Of a stretch of 64,000 bases of DNA, positions 54,247-63,694 are shown one piece after another; positions within the stretch are counted from its first letter, which is position 1; the number at the start of each line of letters is the position of its first letter. Source of the DNA: R-RK-3 sp031399085. GTDB taxonomy: Bacteria > Pseudomonadota > Alphaproteobacteria > Rhizobiales > Rhodomicrobiaceae. The stretch spans positions 99,315-163,314 of the forward strand of contig JANNOQ010000090.1 in the NCBI GenBank assembly GCA_031399085.1, read 5' to 3'. The notes beneath the pieces are model-generated. The model was not told the origin of the DNA. It did not search any database and worked only from the letters and a program-made list of their open reading frames with translations. Made by a program: the position numbers and the translations under genes.

Positions 54247-54705
54247 TTAAACGTCCAGCGTTTCCACATCTGATTGGAGATGTCCCGCAAGGGCGTCAAG
54301 CGCCAGTTCATAACCGCGAGGCCCCAATCCGCAAATGATTCCAGTTGCGGCCCGGGAGACATAGGAATGGCGTCGAAATTGTTCGCGCCGGTAAATATTC
54401 GTCAGATGCACTTCGATGATTGGAAGTCCTGAGGCGAGCAGCGCATCGAGCACGGCAACCGAACTGTGGCTGAGCCCCGCCGCGTTGATGATGATCGCGG
54501 ACGCCTTCTCCCGCGCCTCCTGAATCCAATCGACAAGCTGGCCTTCGTGATTGGTCTGGCGAAATTCGATAGCAAGGCCCAGAGTGGCGGCGCGCCTGTC
54601 CACCCGGACTTCGATGCCGCCCAGCGTCTCCGCACCATAAAGCTCAGGCTCTCGATGCCCGAGCAGGTTCAGATTGGGACCGTTGAGAATAAAAATCGGT
54701 TTCAT
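54247..54705 (-). CDS. aroQ: 3-dehydroquinate dehydratase, type II
   Basis: A 152-residue enzyme of the shikimate pathway (dehydroquinate to dehydroshikimate). Motifs LNGPNLNLLGHREPELYG (Arg, Tyr active-site loop), NHEGQLVDWIQEA, INAAGLSHSSVA and EVHLTNIYRRE are present. Start ATG 54705 is chosen because the family begins at MKPIFILNGPN; the frame can be extended to 54786. It is followed closely by accB, and a terminator separates it from the DsbA gene. Confidence 0.96.
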   Translation of the reverse strand: MKPIFILNGPNLNLLGHREPELYGAETLGGIEVRVDRRAATLGLAIEFRQTNHEGQLVDWIQEAREKASAIIINAAGLSHSSVAVLDALLASGLPIIEVHLTNIYRREQFRRHSYVSRAATGIICGLGPRGYELALDALAGHLQSDVETLDV

Positions 54706-54754
54706 GGCTGTAACGGCTGTCGCAAACGGGCGCGTGATCCGCTCTCCCAAGAAC

Positions 54755-54780
54755 AAAAGGCCGCCGGTGAGCGGCCTTTT
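54755..54780 (-). terminator. Rho-independent terminator of the DsbA gene
   Basis: AAAAGGCCGC (54755-54764) and GCGGCCTTTT (54771-54780) form a 10-bp stem with a 6-base loop. It can work in both directions; on the minus strand it ends the DsbA transcript with a T-run. Confidence 0.75.
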
Positions 54781-54826
54781 CGCCAAGCTTCAGGACTATT
54801 GCCGAAAAGCGGCAACAGCGCAATCG

Positions 54827-55597
54827 TCAGCAGACGCTGCAGCCCTTCTCGCGGATACCGGCCACTGCGGTCTTCAAAATAGCGTTCAGATTTTCCGGCG
54901 CGCCCGGGATAGCCTCGTCGCCGATGAAAATCGCCGGGGTGCCCTGGACGCCCATCGCCGTGCCCAGCTCCAGATTCTTCTCGATTAGCGCGTCGACCTC
55001 GGGCGCCTTCATGTCCGCTTTCAGTTTTTCGACGTTGAGACCGACCTCGGCTGCGACCTTAAAGACGACATCTTCCTTTATTTCGCCCTTATGCTTCATC
55101 AGGCCCTGATGAAATTCGAAATATTTGTTCTGCTTGGCGGATGCGATGGCCGCCTGGCTGGCGACGCGCGAGCCTTCGGTCAAGATCGGGAACTCCACGA
55201 AGACCACACGGACGTCCTTATCTTGCTTGCTGACCTCGACAAGGTTGTCGAACGCCTTGCGGCAATAGCCGCAATTGTAGTCGAAGAACTCCACCATCGT
55301 AATCTTACCAGTGCCGATGCTGAAGGGTGAATCTGCCTTGTAAAGCGAGGACAGCGCCTTCTTGCGTTCTTCGGTCGCCGCCATCTCCTGCCGCTTATTC
55401 AGCTCGGCGATGGCCTCGCGCAGGATTTCGGGTTCGGTTAGCAAATATTCCTTCACTACGGCGCGGATCGCCTCCTTCTGCTTGGCGTCGAAAACGCCGC
55501 TCTCCTGAGCACGCGAAGGGATGATCAACGCCGAGGCGGCGGCGGCAAGGGCGGCCGCGCCAAACATCGCGCCGAATAGGTTGCGCTTAAAAGTCAT
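54827..55597 (-). CDS. DsbA-family thiol-disulfide oxidoreductase
   Basis: A 256-residue protein with a signal sequence (about residues 8-30, cleavage near SRAQESG), predicted to be periplasmic. The redox motif CGYC sits at residues 109-112, and the cis-proline loop is GVQGTPAIF. The domain is of the DsbA/Com1 thioredoxin type. Start ATG 55597 has GGAG about eight bases upstream; the longer frame to 55834 is not protein-like. It may oxidise or isomerise envelope proteins; partner not known. It follows the M48 protease gene by 25 bases. Confidence 0.93.
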   Translation of the reverse strand: MTFKRNLFGAMFGAAALAAAASALIIPSRAQESGVFDAKQKEAIRAVVKEYLLTEPEILREAIAELNKRQEMAATEERKKALSSLYKADSPFSIGTGKITMVEFFDYNCGYCRKAFDNLVEVSKQDKDVRVVFVEFPILTEGSRVASQAAIASAKQNKYFEFHQGLMKHKGEIKEDVVFKVAAEVGLNVEKLKADMKAPEVDALIEKNLELGTAMGVQGTPAIFIGDEAIPGAPENLNAILKTAVAGIREKGCSVC

Positions 55598-55622
55598 ACG
55601 GATAGCTCCAATTTTCGAATTC

Positions 55623-57110
55623 TCAAGATTTGTTCTTTGCCAATTTCTTGTAGGTTTCGACATCGCTGATGATGTCATTCGCCTTGACCCAGTTCGGGGA
55701 TCCTTCGGGAAAGGCTCTGATAGCACGTTCCGCATGAACCTTGGCAAAATCGGCGTTGCCTTCAAAGAAAAATGATTGCGCCGAGGCAAGCTGCGCCTCG
55801 GGTATTTTATTGAGGCGGCCGTAAGCGATGGCAAGCTGCCGGTAGCCGATGACGGACTGCTTCTCCTTGACCAACGCCTGCTGCAAATGGCCGATGGCCT
55901 CTTTCAGCACCGCGGGATCATTAATGGCGATCAGCGCTTGGCCAAGCATCACCCGCATCAATCCAGAGCCCGGCGCGAGCGAAACCGCCTGCCGCAAAGG
56001 CGGGATCGATTCCCGTATTTTACCGCTTTCCAGCAAAAACTGGCCTTTAAGCTCGTGGAAATAGGGGTTGTTCGGCTGCAACGTGATGAGGGCGTCAAGA
56101 TCGTTCACCGCCCCTTGCGTGCCCGAAGAGAAATAGCGCGAGATGGCGCGGGCATAGCGGGCCGGCAGCGTTTGGTCCTTCTCCGGATATTTGCGGAGAA
56201 TATATTGCGGGTTGTTCTTGTTGGTGAAGCCCTCAAGCTTGGCGCGCACCATGTCGTGGCGGAATTGCAGCCCCGGCTGATCCTTCTCGTTGAAATAAGG
56301 GCTGCGCTCGGCCAAATCGCGCAACTGCCCGATCCGGTCTTGCGGCATCGGGTGACTTTGAATGTAGGGGTCGACAAAGGTCGCCGAGCCGAGCGACTGA
56401 TCGGCGAATTGGCGGAAGGTTTCTAGCATCCCGCGCGTCGACTGTTTGGTGCGGTTGAGATAGGTCACGGCCGCCTGATCCGCCGATGACTCCTCGACGC
56501 GCCGGTAAGACAGGATCGAGCGCTGGATGAGCGAGTTGCCGCCGTACAGCACGGCCGCGCCCGCTTCGCCGACATCGTTGCCGCCGCCTGAGACCGCGCC
56601 GCCGATCATCGCGCCAAGGCCGATCAAATTCATGATCAGCGCCGCCGATTCCATCCGCGCGATCTGCACCTTGAGACGCGCCAGATGCCCGCCCGCAATG
56701 TGCCCCGCCTCATGCGCGAGGACGCCGATGAGCTGGTTTGGCGTTTCCGATTTGGTGATCGCGCCGACATGGAAGAACATGTTCTGGCCGTCGATCACGA
56801 AGGCGTTGAACGATTTGTCGTTCACGATGTGGATATTGATGTTCTGCTCGGTCAAATTCGCCGCCCTGAAGATCGGCGTGGCGTAGTCGGACAGCAGATC
56901 CTCGATCTCAGCGTCGCGGATCAGGCCGGCCGCGAAACTGCCCGCAGTTTGGACGAGCAGCAGCGCCAAGGCCGCAACACACACGGTTAGCGACCGCCCT
57001 GCGCGAGCGAAGACGCGCGAAGGTGGAAGGCCCGGTAAATCTGGAAGGTTGAGGTGCGGTCTCGCCATCATGCCAGGATGCGGTTGAAGCCCAATTTGCT
57101 TGTCAAACAT
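55623..57110 (-). CDS. M48 metalloprotease with TPR repeats (BepA-like)
   Basis: A 495-residue periplasmic protein. A hydrophobic segment (about residues 39-60) gives a signal sequence or anchor. The zinc motif HEAGH is at residues 133-137, followed later by the third ligand region (SYRRVEESSADQAAV). The C-terminal 200 residues are helical TPR-like repeats, as in BepA/YfgC, which assembles or degrades outer-membrane proteins. The start at 57110 is chosen from several in-frame ATG codons (57110, 57071, 57068). It lies upstream of the DsbA gene and is divergent from the aminotransferase gene. Confidence 0.9.
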   Translation of the reverse strand: MFDKQIGLQPHPGMMARPHLNLPDLPGLPPSRVFARAGRSLTVCVAALALLLVQTAGSFAAGLIRDAEIEDLLSDYATPIFRAANLTEQNINIHIVNDKSFNAFVIDGQNMFFHVGAITKSETPNQLIGVLAHEAGHIAGGHLARLKVQIARMESAALIMNLIGLGAMIGGAVSGGGNDVGEAGAAVLYGGNSLIQRSILSYRRVEESSADQAAVTYLNRTKQSTRGMLETFRQFADQSLGSATFVDPYIQSHPMPQDRIGQLRDLAERSPYFNEKDQPGLQFRHDMVRAKLEGFTNKNNPQYILRKYPEKDQTLPARYARAISRYFSSGTQGAVNDLDALITLQPNNPYFHELKGQFLLESGKIRESIPPLRQAVSLAPGSGLMRVMLGQALIAINDPAVLKEAIGHLQQALVKEKQSVIGYRQLAIAYGRLNKIPEAQLASAQSFFFEGNADFAKVHAERAIRAFPEGSPNWVKANDIISDVETYKKLAKNKS

Positions 57111-57244
57111 TATGCGGAGCCTAGAGTGGCTGTGTCCATCGGTCAACACGAGCCGGGCGAGCGTGCACGGCCTTGTGATTGGCGCGGCTCGAATCCCGCA
57201 TATTGAGCGCGTGTAGTTGGGCATAAGCATGACATTTCTCGCAA

Positions 57245-58456
57245 ATGACGGAGTGCGACGACGTGCAGCGGATTATGACGGACCAGCTTCAGGGCGAGAA
57301 AAGGGTCGAGCCGTCGCGGCGTAGCGCGATCGCGCCCTTTGTGGTGATGGACATTCTGCGATCGGCCAATGATCGCCAGGCATTTGGCCACGACGTGATT
57401 CACATGGAGGTCGGCCAGCCCGGCACGCCCGCGCCGCGCCGCGTGCGCGAGGCTGTCAAAATGGCCATCGACCGCGATCTGCTCGGCTATACGGAGGCGC
57501 TCGGAATGCCCGCCTTACGGGAGCGGATCTCGCGCCACTACACCGACGCTTACGGCCTCAGCGTAAGTCCAGAGCGGATTATCGTGACGGCAGGTTCGTC
57601 GGCGGGGTTCGTGCTGGCGTTTTTGGCGCTGTTCGATGAAGGCGCGCCGATCCTGCTGCCCGAGCCGGGCTATCCCTGTTACCGGAACATTGTCCGCGCG
57701 CTGGGTCTGCAACCGGTTGGTTTGGCCGTCGGTCCCGCCGAGCGATGGATGCCATCCGCCGGAATGCTGTCAGGCGCCGCCTCGGCGGATCGCCGCCCGG
57801 AGGGACTATTGTTTGCCAGCCCAGCAAATCCGACCGGCACGGTGATGCAAAACGAAGCCCTCGCCGCGATCTGCAACGTTTGCCGGAGCCAAGGGCTGGT
57901 GCTGATTTCGGACGAAATCTATCACGGCCTCACCTACGATAGCCCCGCCCAAACCGCGCTTGCCTTCCACGACGAGGCGATCGTCATCAACAGCTTCTCG
58001 AAATATTACTCGATGACGGGCTGGCGCGTTGGCTGGATGGTGGTGCCGCCGCAGCTCACCCGAACCGTCGAACGGCTGGCGCAGAATTTTTATATTTCAC
58101 CTGCCGCAGTTTCGCAGGCCGCCGCTCTGGCAGCCTTTGATGCAGTGGAGGAGCTGGAGGCCAATAAGGCCTCCTATGCGGAGAGCCGGACCCTGCTGCT
58201 GGAAGAATTGCCGCGCGCCGGGTTCAAGAAGCTCGCCCCTGCGGACGGCGCGTTTTATCTGTACGCCGATGTCTCGGATCTAACTGATGACAGCGAAGGC
58301 ATGGCGAAACGGCTTCTGGAGGAAGCGGGCGTGGCCGTCACGCCGGGGACCGATTTCGATCCGGCGCGGGGCCACCAATTCATTCGCTTTTCCTATTCTG
58401 GCACGCCTGCATCGATGGCGGAGGCCGCGCGGCGATTGCGGGCTTGGGGACGTTGA
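57245..58456 (+). CDS. Class I/II PLP aminotransferase
   Basis: A 403-residue fold-type I aminotransferase. The PLP lysine is in SFSKYYSMTGWRVGW, and the conserved Asp/Tyr region is LISDEIYHGLTY. The N-terminus contains GQPGTPAPRRVREAVKMA. It is likely an aspartate or aromatic amino acid aminotransferase, but the substrate cannot be fixed. A hairpin follows about 100 bases later. Confidence 0.9.
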   Translation: MTECDDVQRIMTDQLQGEKRVEPSRRSAIAPFVVMDILRSANDRQAFGHDVIHMEVGQPGTPAPRRVREAVKMAIDRDLLGYTEALGMPALRERISRHYTDAYGLSVSPERIIVTAGSSAGFVLAFLALFDEGAPILLPEPGYPCYRNIVRALGLQPVGLAVGPAERWMPSAGMLSGAASADRRPEGLLFASPANPTGTVMQNEALAAICNVCRSQGLVLISDEIYHGLTYDSPAQTALAFHDEAIVINSFSKYYSMTGWRVGWMVVPPQLTRTVERLAQNFYISPAAVSQAAALAAFDAVEELEANKASYAESRTLLLEELPRAGFKKLAPADGAFYLYADVSDLTDDSEGMAKRLLEEAGVAVTPGTDFDPARGHQFIRFSYSGTPASMAEAARRLRAWGR

Positions 58457-58562
58457 ATGCCTCGCCTGATCGAGCTCAGAAGGCAGCGGCGCCCATCGAG
58501 CGTCTCACCGGCCTTCGAGCCTGGCGCCATTTGTTTTGCAACTCGGCTTGATGGAGGCAATG

Positions 58563-58607
58563 AGAGTAGACCCCGGCTCGGCGCTTTTCGCCGTCCGGGG
58601 CGACTCT
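58563..58607. terminator. Long hairpin between aminotransferase and rne genes
   Basis: AGAGT/ACTCT, CCCCGG/CCGGGG and CGGCG/CGCCG pair around a TTTT loop, giving an interrupted 16-bp stem. It lies between the convergent aminotransferase and RNase E genes and may end both transcripts; no T-run is present. Confidence 0.45.
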
Positions 58608-58659
58608 AGCAGTATGAGCATCGGCTCCGATATCACGCCCGATTTATTCAGGCCGAACC

Positions 58660-61476
58660 TTATTCATCTTTCCGCTGCCACCAGCCGCGCTTGGAGCCTC
58701 GCGGTTTGGGAGGCAGGGAAGGCGCGGCAGGGATTTCCATCGCCGGCTCGGCTAGCTCCGGCTCAGCCTCTTTATGAACCGCCATCCCTTCGTGGCCGCT
58801 TCGATCAGCGGATTGGGAATGGGCGCGTCCATTTGTTTTGTTGATCGTGCTTGCTTCACCGGCGAAGTCATGCTCTGGGGCGGGGTGAAAGTGGCCGCTA
58901 CCCGGTTGATGCAACTCCTCCGGCTGAGTGGCCTGCGGAGCATCCGGCTTGACCGAAACCTGCCGCTGATCATTCCGCGGCTGACTTTCCTGCGCGGTCG
59001 AGTAGGCCGGCTGAGGCCGTTCACGCTCGAAAGATGGCTGCGGGGCATCGGCTTCCGAACCATCATCGTAGCTGGCCGCCGACGCGCTCTCCTGCCGGTC
59101 TTCGAAGCCTGACTCGACATGGCCGGCCTCGGCGCCGCGATGCTGCCTGCCGCCGCGACGGCCGCGACGGCGGGAGCGCCTCCGCTGCTGGCCTTCTTCG
59201 CCGCCCTCGGTATCGGCGGGCTCGGAACGGACCTCTTGGACGTCCTGGCCGGCTTCGTCGAAGTCTTCGCCGCCGGATGCTTCAGCGGGTTCGCCGGCGT
59301 CGTCATCCGCGCCGCGCGCAAAAGTCTCGCGGTGATCCTGATCTTCGTCGCGGCCGCGTCTGCGCCGTCTGCGCCGCCGGGATGGGCGGCCCTGATCGTC
59401 GGTCTCGCCCTGCTCGGACTCGAAGGGGTGAATGATGCGGTCGGTCTGTGTAACGGCGGGGGCTGGCGCGCCGGGGAGCGCCGCAACCACCGACACCTTC
59501 TCGATGTAGAAATTGGCGCCGTGAATGCGCTCGCTGGCGGTCACGCTGATGGTGACGCCGTGGCGCGACTCGATGTCGTTCAGATAGCTGCGCTTCTGAT
59601 TGAGGATGTAAAGCGCAACCTCGGTCGCCGTGACGGAATTGAGATTGCACGGCGTGTTCGTGCGTAGCCAGTCCTCCAAGCCGCGCAGCACCGAAAGCGC
59701 GACGGATTCGGTCGAACGGACGACGCCGGTGCCTTGGCAATGCTGGCACTGCGTAGTGGAGCCCTCGACCATGCCGGTTCGCAAGCGTTGGCGGGACATC
59801 TCCAGCAGCCCGAAATGGCTGATCCGGCCGACCTGAATGCGCGCGCGATCATTGCGCAAGCATTCCTTCAGCTTGCGCTCGACGGCCCGGTTGTTGCGCT
59901 TTTCTTCCATGTCGATGAAGTCGGCGACGATCAGCCCGGCAAGATCGCGCAGGCGGAGCTGGCGGGCTATTTCTTCGGCTGCCTCGGCATTGGTCTTGAG
60001 CGCGGTGTCCTCGATCGAGAATTCCCGCGTCGCCTTGCCGGAGTTGACGTCGATGGCGACCAGCGCCTCAGTCTGGTTGATGATGATGTAGCCGCCCGAT
60101 GGCAAGGTCACCTGCGGGCTGAACATCGCGTTGAGCTGGCGTTCCACCTCGTAGCGCGCAAAGATCGGCTCGGGGTCCTTATAAGGCTGGACGTTCTTGG
60201 CGTGGCTGGGCATCAGCATCCGCATGAAGTCTTTGGCGTCGCGATAGGCATCGTCGCCAGCGACCAGAATTTCGTCGATCTCGCGGTTGTAGAGATCGCG
60301 GATGGAGCGCTTGATCAGGTCGCCTTCTTCATAGACGAGGGCGGGGGCGCTCGATTTCAGCGTCAAATCGCGCACATTTTCCCAAAGCCGCAGCAAATAT
60401 TCGTAGTCGCGCTTGATTTCGGTCTTGGTGCGCGCCGCGCCTGCGGTCCGAATGATTAGGCCCATGCCGTCCGGCACGTCCAATTCGCCGGCGATTTCGC
60501 GGAGGCGCTTACGGTCGCCGGGGGAGGCGATTTTGCGGGAAATGCCGCCGCCCGAGCCAGTATTCGGCATCAGAACGGTGTAGCGGCCGGCCAGCGACAA
60601 ATAGGTGGTGAGAGCCGCGCCCTTATTGCCGCGCTCTTCCTTAACGACCTGCACAAGAATGATTTGGCCGCGCTTGATAACTTCCTGGATCTTGTAAATG
60701 CGGCGGCGGCGGCGGTTCCGCTGCGGCAGCTCTTCTAGGGCGTCCTCGCTGCCAACCGACTCGACCACATCGAGTTCGGCGGCGTCCTCCGCCCCATGTC
60801 CGTTGCGCCGATGGCGACGAGACTTTTGAACCGGCGCGGCTTCGTCGGAATCGTCATCTTCGATTTCGTCATGGTCGGATACGATCGTTTCGACGCCGGA
60901 ACCCGGCCAGTTCGACACGTCCGGCTGGTCGGCAGTGCTGTCGTCGTAAAGGTCGGCGGAATATTTTGCGGCGGGAAGAGCGGCTTCGAGCGCGGCGGTC
61001 TGCTGACGCGGATCGGCTTCGTCGTCGGTCCCATCATCGATGGCCTCGCCCGAATCGTGATGGGCATGAGAGCCCGCCTCCGAAACCTCGTCGCCCGCCA
61101 TGGGGCTGCCGGCGTGGCGGTCGTGCTCTTGAGCGGACCGGCGCTCGGCCGGGGAGGCGTCGTCATAGGCTGCGGATTCGGCGCGTGTGTCGCGTTCCTC
61201 CTCGCGCTTAAGCGCTTGCCGCTCCGCCATCGGAAGCTGGTAGTAATCCGGATGAATCTCGTTGAAGGCGAGAAAGCCGTGGCGATTTCCGCCATAATTA
61301 ACGAACGCAGCTTGAAGCGAGGGTTCTACCCGCGTGACCTTGGCGAGATAGATATTTCCGCGAAGCTGTTTTCTCGACGCAGATTCGTAGTCGAATTCCT
61401 CAACCCGATGGCCGCGCAGCACCACCACCCGAGTTTCCTCCGGGTGCGTGGCGTCGATAAGCATTTTGTTTCCCAT
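58660..61476 (-). CDS. rne: Ribonuclease E/G
   Basis: A 938-residue endoribonuclease. The S1 domain begins LRGHRVEEFDYESASRKQL and is split by a long acidic insertion (about residues 95-265) before IYKIQEVIKRGQIILVQV, an arrangement known in alphaproteobacterial RNase E. Catalytic Asp residues are in VAIDVNSGKATRE and IVADFIDMEEKRNNR, the zinc-link is CQHCQGTG. The C-terminal third is Arg/Glu-rich and low-complexity (SRRRRRRRRGR and acidic stretches), the scaffold for the degradosome. It is divergent from the amidase gene. Confidence 0.96.
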   Translation of the reverse strand: MGNKMLIDATHPEETRVVVLRGHRVEEFDYESASRKQLRGNIYLAKVTRVEPSLQAAFVNYGGNRHGFLAFNEIHPDYYQLPMAERQALKREEERDTRAESAAYDDASPAERRSAQEHDRHAGSPMAGDEVSEAGSHAHHDSGEAIDDGTDDEADPRQQTAALEAALPAAKYSADLYDDSTADQPDVSNWPGSGVETIVSDHDEIEDDDSDEAAPVQKSRRHRRNGHGAEDAAELDVVESVGSEDALEELPQRNRRRRRIYKIQEVIKRGQIILVQVVKEERGNKGAALTTYLSLAGRYTVLMPNTGSGGGISRKIASPGDRKRLREIAGELDVPDGMGLIIRTAGAARTKTEIKRDYEYLLRLWENVRDLTLKSSAPALVYEEGDLIKRSIRDLYNREIDEILVAGDDAYRDAKDFMRMLMPSHAKNVQPYKDPEPIFARYEVERQLNAMFSPQVTLPSGGYIIINQTEALVAIDVNSGKATREFSIEDTALKTNAEAAEEIARQLRLRDLAGLIVADFIDMEEKRNNRAVERKLKECLRNDRARIQVGRISHFGLLEMSRQRLRTGMVEGSTTQCQHCQGTGVVRSTESVALSVLRGLEDWLRTNTPCNLNSVTATEVALYILNQKRSYLNDIESRHGVTISVTASERIHGANFYIEKVSVVAALPGAPAPAVTQTDRIIHPFESEQGETDDQGRPSRRRRRRRRGRDEDQDHRETFARGADDDAGEPAEASGGEDFDEAGQDVQEVRSEPADTEGGEEGQQRRRSRRRGRRGGRQHRGAEAGHVESGFEDRQESASAASYDDGSEADAPQPSFERERPQPAYSTAQESQPRNDQRQVSVKPDAPQATQPEELHQPGSGHFHPAPEHDFAGEASTINKTNGRAHSQSADRSGHEGMAVHKEAEPELAEPAMEIPAAPSLPPKPRGSKRGWWQRKDE

Positions 61477-62202
61477 AGTCTTTTATCTCCCGCGCGCCGG
61501 GACCGCGGAGATCAGCAAGTATGAAGGCTTGATCTGAGTATCGCATCCGCGCCATCGCACGCATTGTTGGTTGGCGCCCGGCGGTGCAGCGATCCAGCAC
61601 GAAAAAAGCCGCGCCGCGCATGGAAGCGAGGCGGTTGCGGCGCCGGCAAATGCCGTTTTTTTCGTGCATGGCGCGCATGTCAATATCCGGGCGCGAGCAT
61701 TTCTTCATTATGTCCAAGAGTCTGGGCGGCTTTCAGCGTCCCAGACATCTTAAAGTCCTTACCGTTGACGCGTAGACTGACCCGATTCGGAACAGACGAT
61801 CTACGCGGCGTTCCCGCTGCGCTGCACAAGTCGGCGCGGGGAACGGAAATTCTAAGAGGGGCACTGCCGCATCCTTCCTTCCGGTTGAGTGCGACTGCCG
61901 ATGCAAATCTCTAAGCTGGTGGCGTGCCCGAAGACAGCTCTCAGGACAGAGCTTTGCGTTTGGATCGTTGCGAAGCGTTTCGCCCGGCTCATGACATACA
62001 TCATATGAGCGGGCTTTGCTTCTGCGCGCTGACCCTTGCGAGTCGATACTATTAATCTGTCACGCAACGCTCGGCAAGCGCGACCTGCATCTGACGTGTG
62101 CCTAGCAGTTAAATCACAACGTTACCTTAATTCTCGGCTTTATCATGCGCAAAGAAACCAGCATAGTGCCGCGCGATCATGAGTCGCCAAGGCGGGAGAG
62201 GG
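61477..62202. other. Long gene-free region upstream of rne and the amidase gene
   Basis: About 720 bases without a supported gene, holding the divergent promoters and a probable long RNase E leader. Hairpins AGCTCT/AGAGCT (61936-61953) and CGGC-AAAT-GCCG followed by TTTTTTT (near 61644-61662) are visible. Short frames (for example on the plus strand near 61.6 kb) look random. RNase E autoregulates through its own leader in other bacteria, which would fit. Confidence 0.5.
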
Positions 62203-63513
62203 ATGTCTAGGGTGCCGATGCGTGTTGACGCAGTTTGGCTGGAAAAGCTTCTAACCATCATCATCGCCGCGATTTTTCTTACTGGATTACCGGTGCGCGC
62301 GGCGGATGGCGACCAGCAGGCCGTGGCCAAGGATGCCCGGGTCGGGGGCGATCTGACGCGCACGCGATTCGTCGCCGATTTGTCCGAAACGGTCGATTTC
62401 CGGGCTTTCCTGCTCGCCGATCCCTATCGCGTGATCGTTGATCTGCCTGAGGTCAAATTCCTCATGCCGTCCGGAAGCGGCACTGAGGGCAAGGGCCTCA
62501 TCAGCGCGTTCCGCTTTGGCCTGTTCGCGCAGGGCAAATCCCGCATCGTTATTGATGTGGTGGAGCCGGTCCTGATTGACAAGGCATTTGTGCGCGCCGC
62601 CGAAAATGGCCAGCCGGCCCGCCTCATTATCGATCTCGTTCGCGCAACGCCTGCCCAATTTGAGAAGCAGCGCAACAGCCAGACGATTTTGCGGTCGATG
62701 TCGCCGGGGAGCTTCCAGACGAGCATGGAAGAGATGGGCGGGCAGCCCAAGAAGCCGGAGATTTCGGGCGGAGCGGGCAGGAAGCTCAAGCCCATCATCA
62801 TGCTCGATCCTGGTCATGGCGGCGTCGATCCCGGAGCGATCAGCGCCGGCGGGCATTATGAGAAGAACCTCGTCTTTGCCTTTTGCAAAGCGCTGCGAAG
62901 CAAACTTGAGGCGACCGGGAAATATCGTGTGCTAATGACCCGCGAGGAAGATATTTTCGTGCCGCTTGACGTGCGGGTGGACCGTGCGCGAAAAGAGCAG
63001 GCCGATTTGCTGGTTTCCGTTCATGCCGACGCGCTCGATCTCAAACATCCTCTGCTTGGCAGCAAGCCGGCCAAGGATGTCCGCGGCGCGAGCATCTACA
63101 CGCTGTCAGAGGAAGCATCCGACGATCTCGCCAAGCTGATCGCGGCACGGGAAAACCGTTCGGACGTGCTTGCCGGGGTGGAATTGCCGGGCGCAACGGA
63201 CGACGATCTCGCCAGCATTTTAATTGATTTGATGCACCGGGAAACCAAGAACCTGTCCGTATCTTTTGCAAAGCAATTGATGCACGGAGTGAAGGGGTCG
63301 CTGGAATTGACCGCGAGTCCTCACCGTTTTGCCAATTTTAAGGTGTTGCGGGCTCAGGATGTTCCCTCAGTGCTGCTGGAGTTGGGCTATTTGAGTAATG
63401 CAGACGACGAAAGTGCCTTGACCTCCGAGAAGTGGCGGACAAAGGTATCCGAGGCGATTGCGGAGGCTATCGGCGTGTTTTTCGCCAAACGCATTGTCAG
63501 CGCGCCTGGCTAG
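62203..63513 (+). CDS. N-acetylmuramoyl-L-alanine amidase (AmiC type)
   Basis: A 436-residue periplasmic zinc amidase that cleaves the peptide from MurNAc during cell separation. A signal sequence (ending LPVRAADG) is followed by an AMIN domain (about residues 55-165), and the Amidase_3 domain: IMLDPGHGGVDPGAIS, EKNLVFAFCKALRSK, VSVHADALD and ELGYLSNADDE, with the zinc ligands. The start is uncertain among ATG 62179, 62203 and 62218; I chose 62203 behind GGGAG. It precedes the PBP1A gene by about 180 bases, a common order. Confidence 0.92.
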   Translation: MSRVPMRVDAVWLEKLLTIIIAAIFLTGLPVRAADGDQQAVAKDARVGGDLTRTRFVADLSETVDFRAFLLADPYRVIVDLPEVKFLMPSGSGTEGKGLISAFRFGLFAQGKSRIVIDVVEPVLIDKAFVRAAENGQPARLIIDLVRATPAQFEKQRNSQTILRSMSPGSFQTSMEEMGGQPKKPEISGGAGRKLKPIIMLDPGHGGVDPGAISAGGHYEKNLVFAFCKALRSKLEATGKYRVLMTREEDIFVPLDVRVDRARKEQADLLVSVHADALDLKHPLLGSKPAKDVRGASIYTLSEEASDDLAKLIAARENRSDVLAGVELPGATDDDLASILIDLMHRETKNLSVSFAKQLMHGVKGSLELTASPHRFANFKVLRAQDVPSVLLELGYLSNADDESALTSEKWRTKVSEAIAEAIGVFFAKRIVSAPG

Positions 63514-63694
63514 GACGTCAGCCATGGTCATACGCTTCGAACGGGATCGGGAAAGCGTCCCCACGCAAAGGTATGGATGGCAGCCCGGCTCCCGGAAATG
63601 CGCATCAACATGCGAGACCTTAATCGAGGCATTGTGATGCCACCGAGGCCGCATCCGATTGACAGGCAGGTCTAATCTGGAACAGAAGCACCCC

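Noticed and set aside
58774..59667. Plus-strand frames inside rne
   Set aside because: They are antisense shadows of the low-complexity RNase E C-terminus, with repetitive Arg/Ala/Gly translations.
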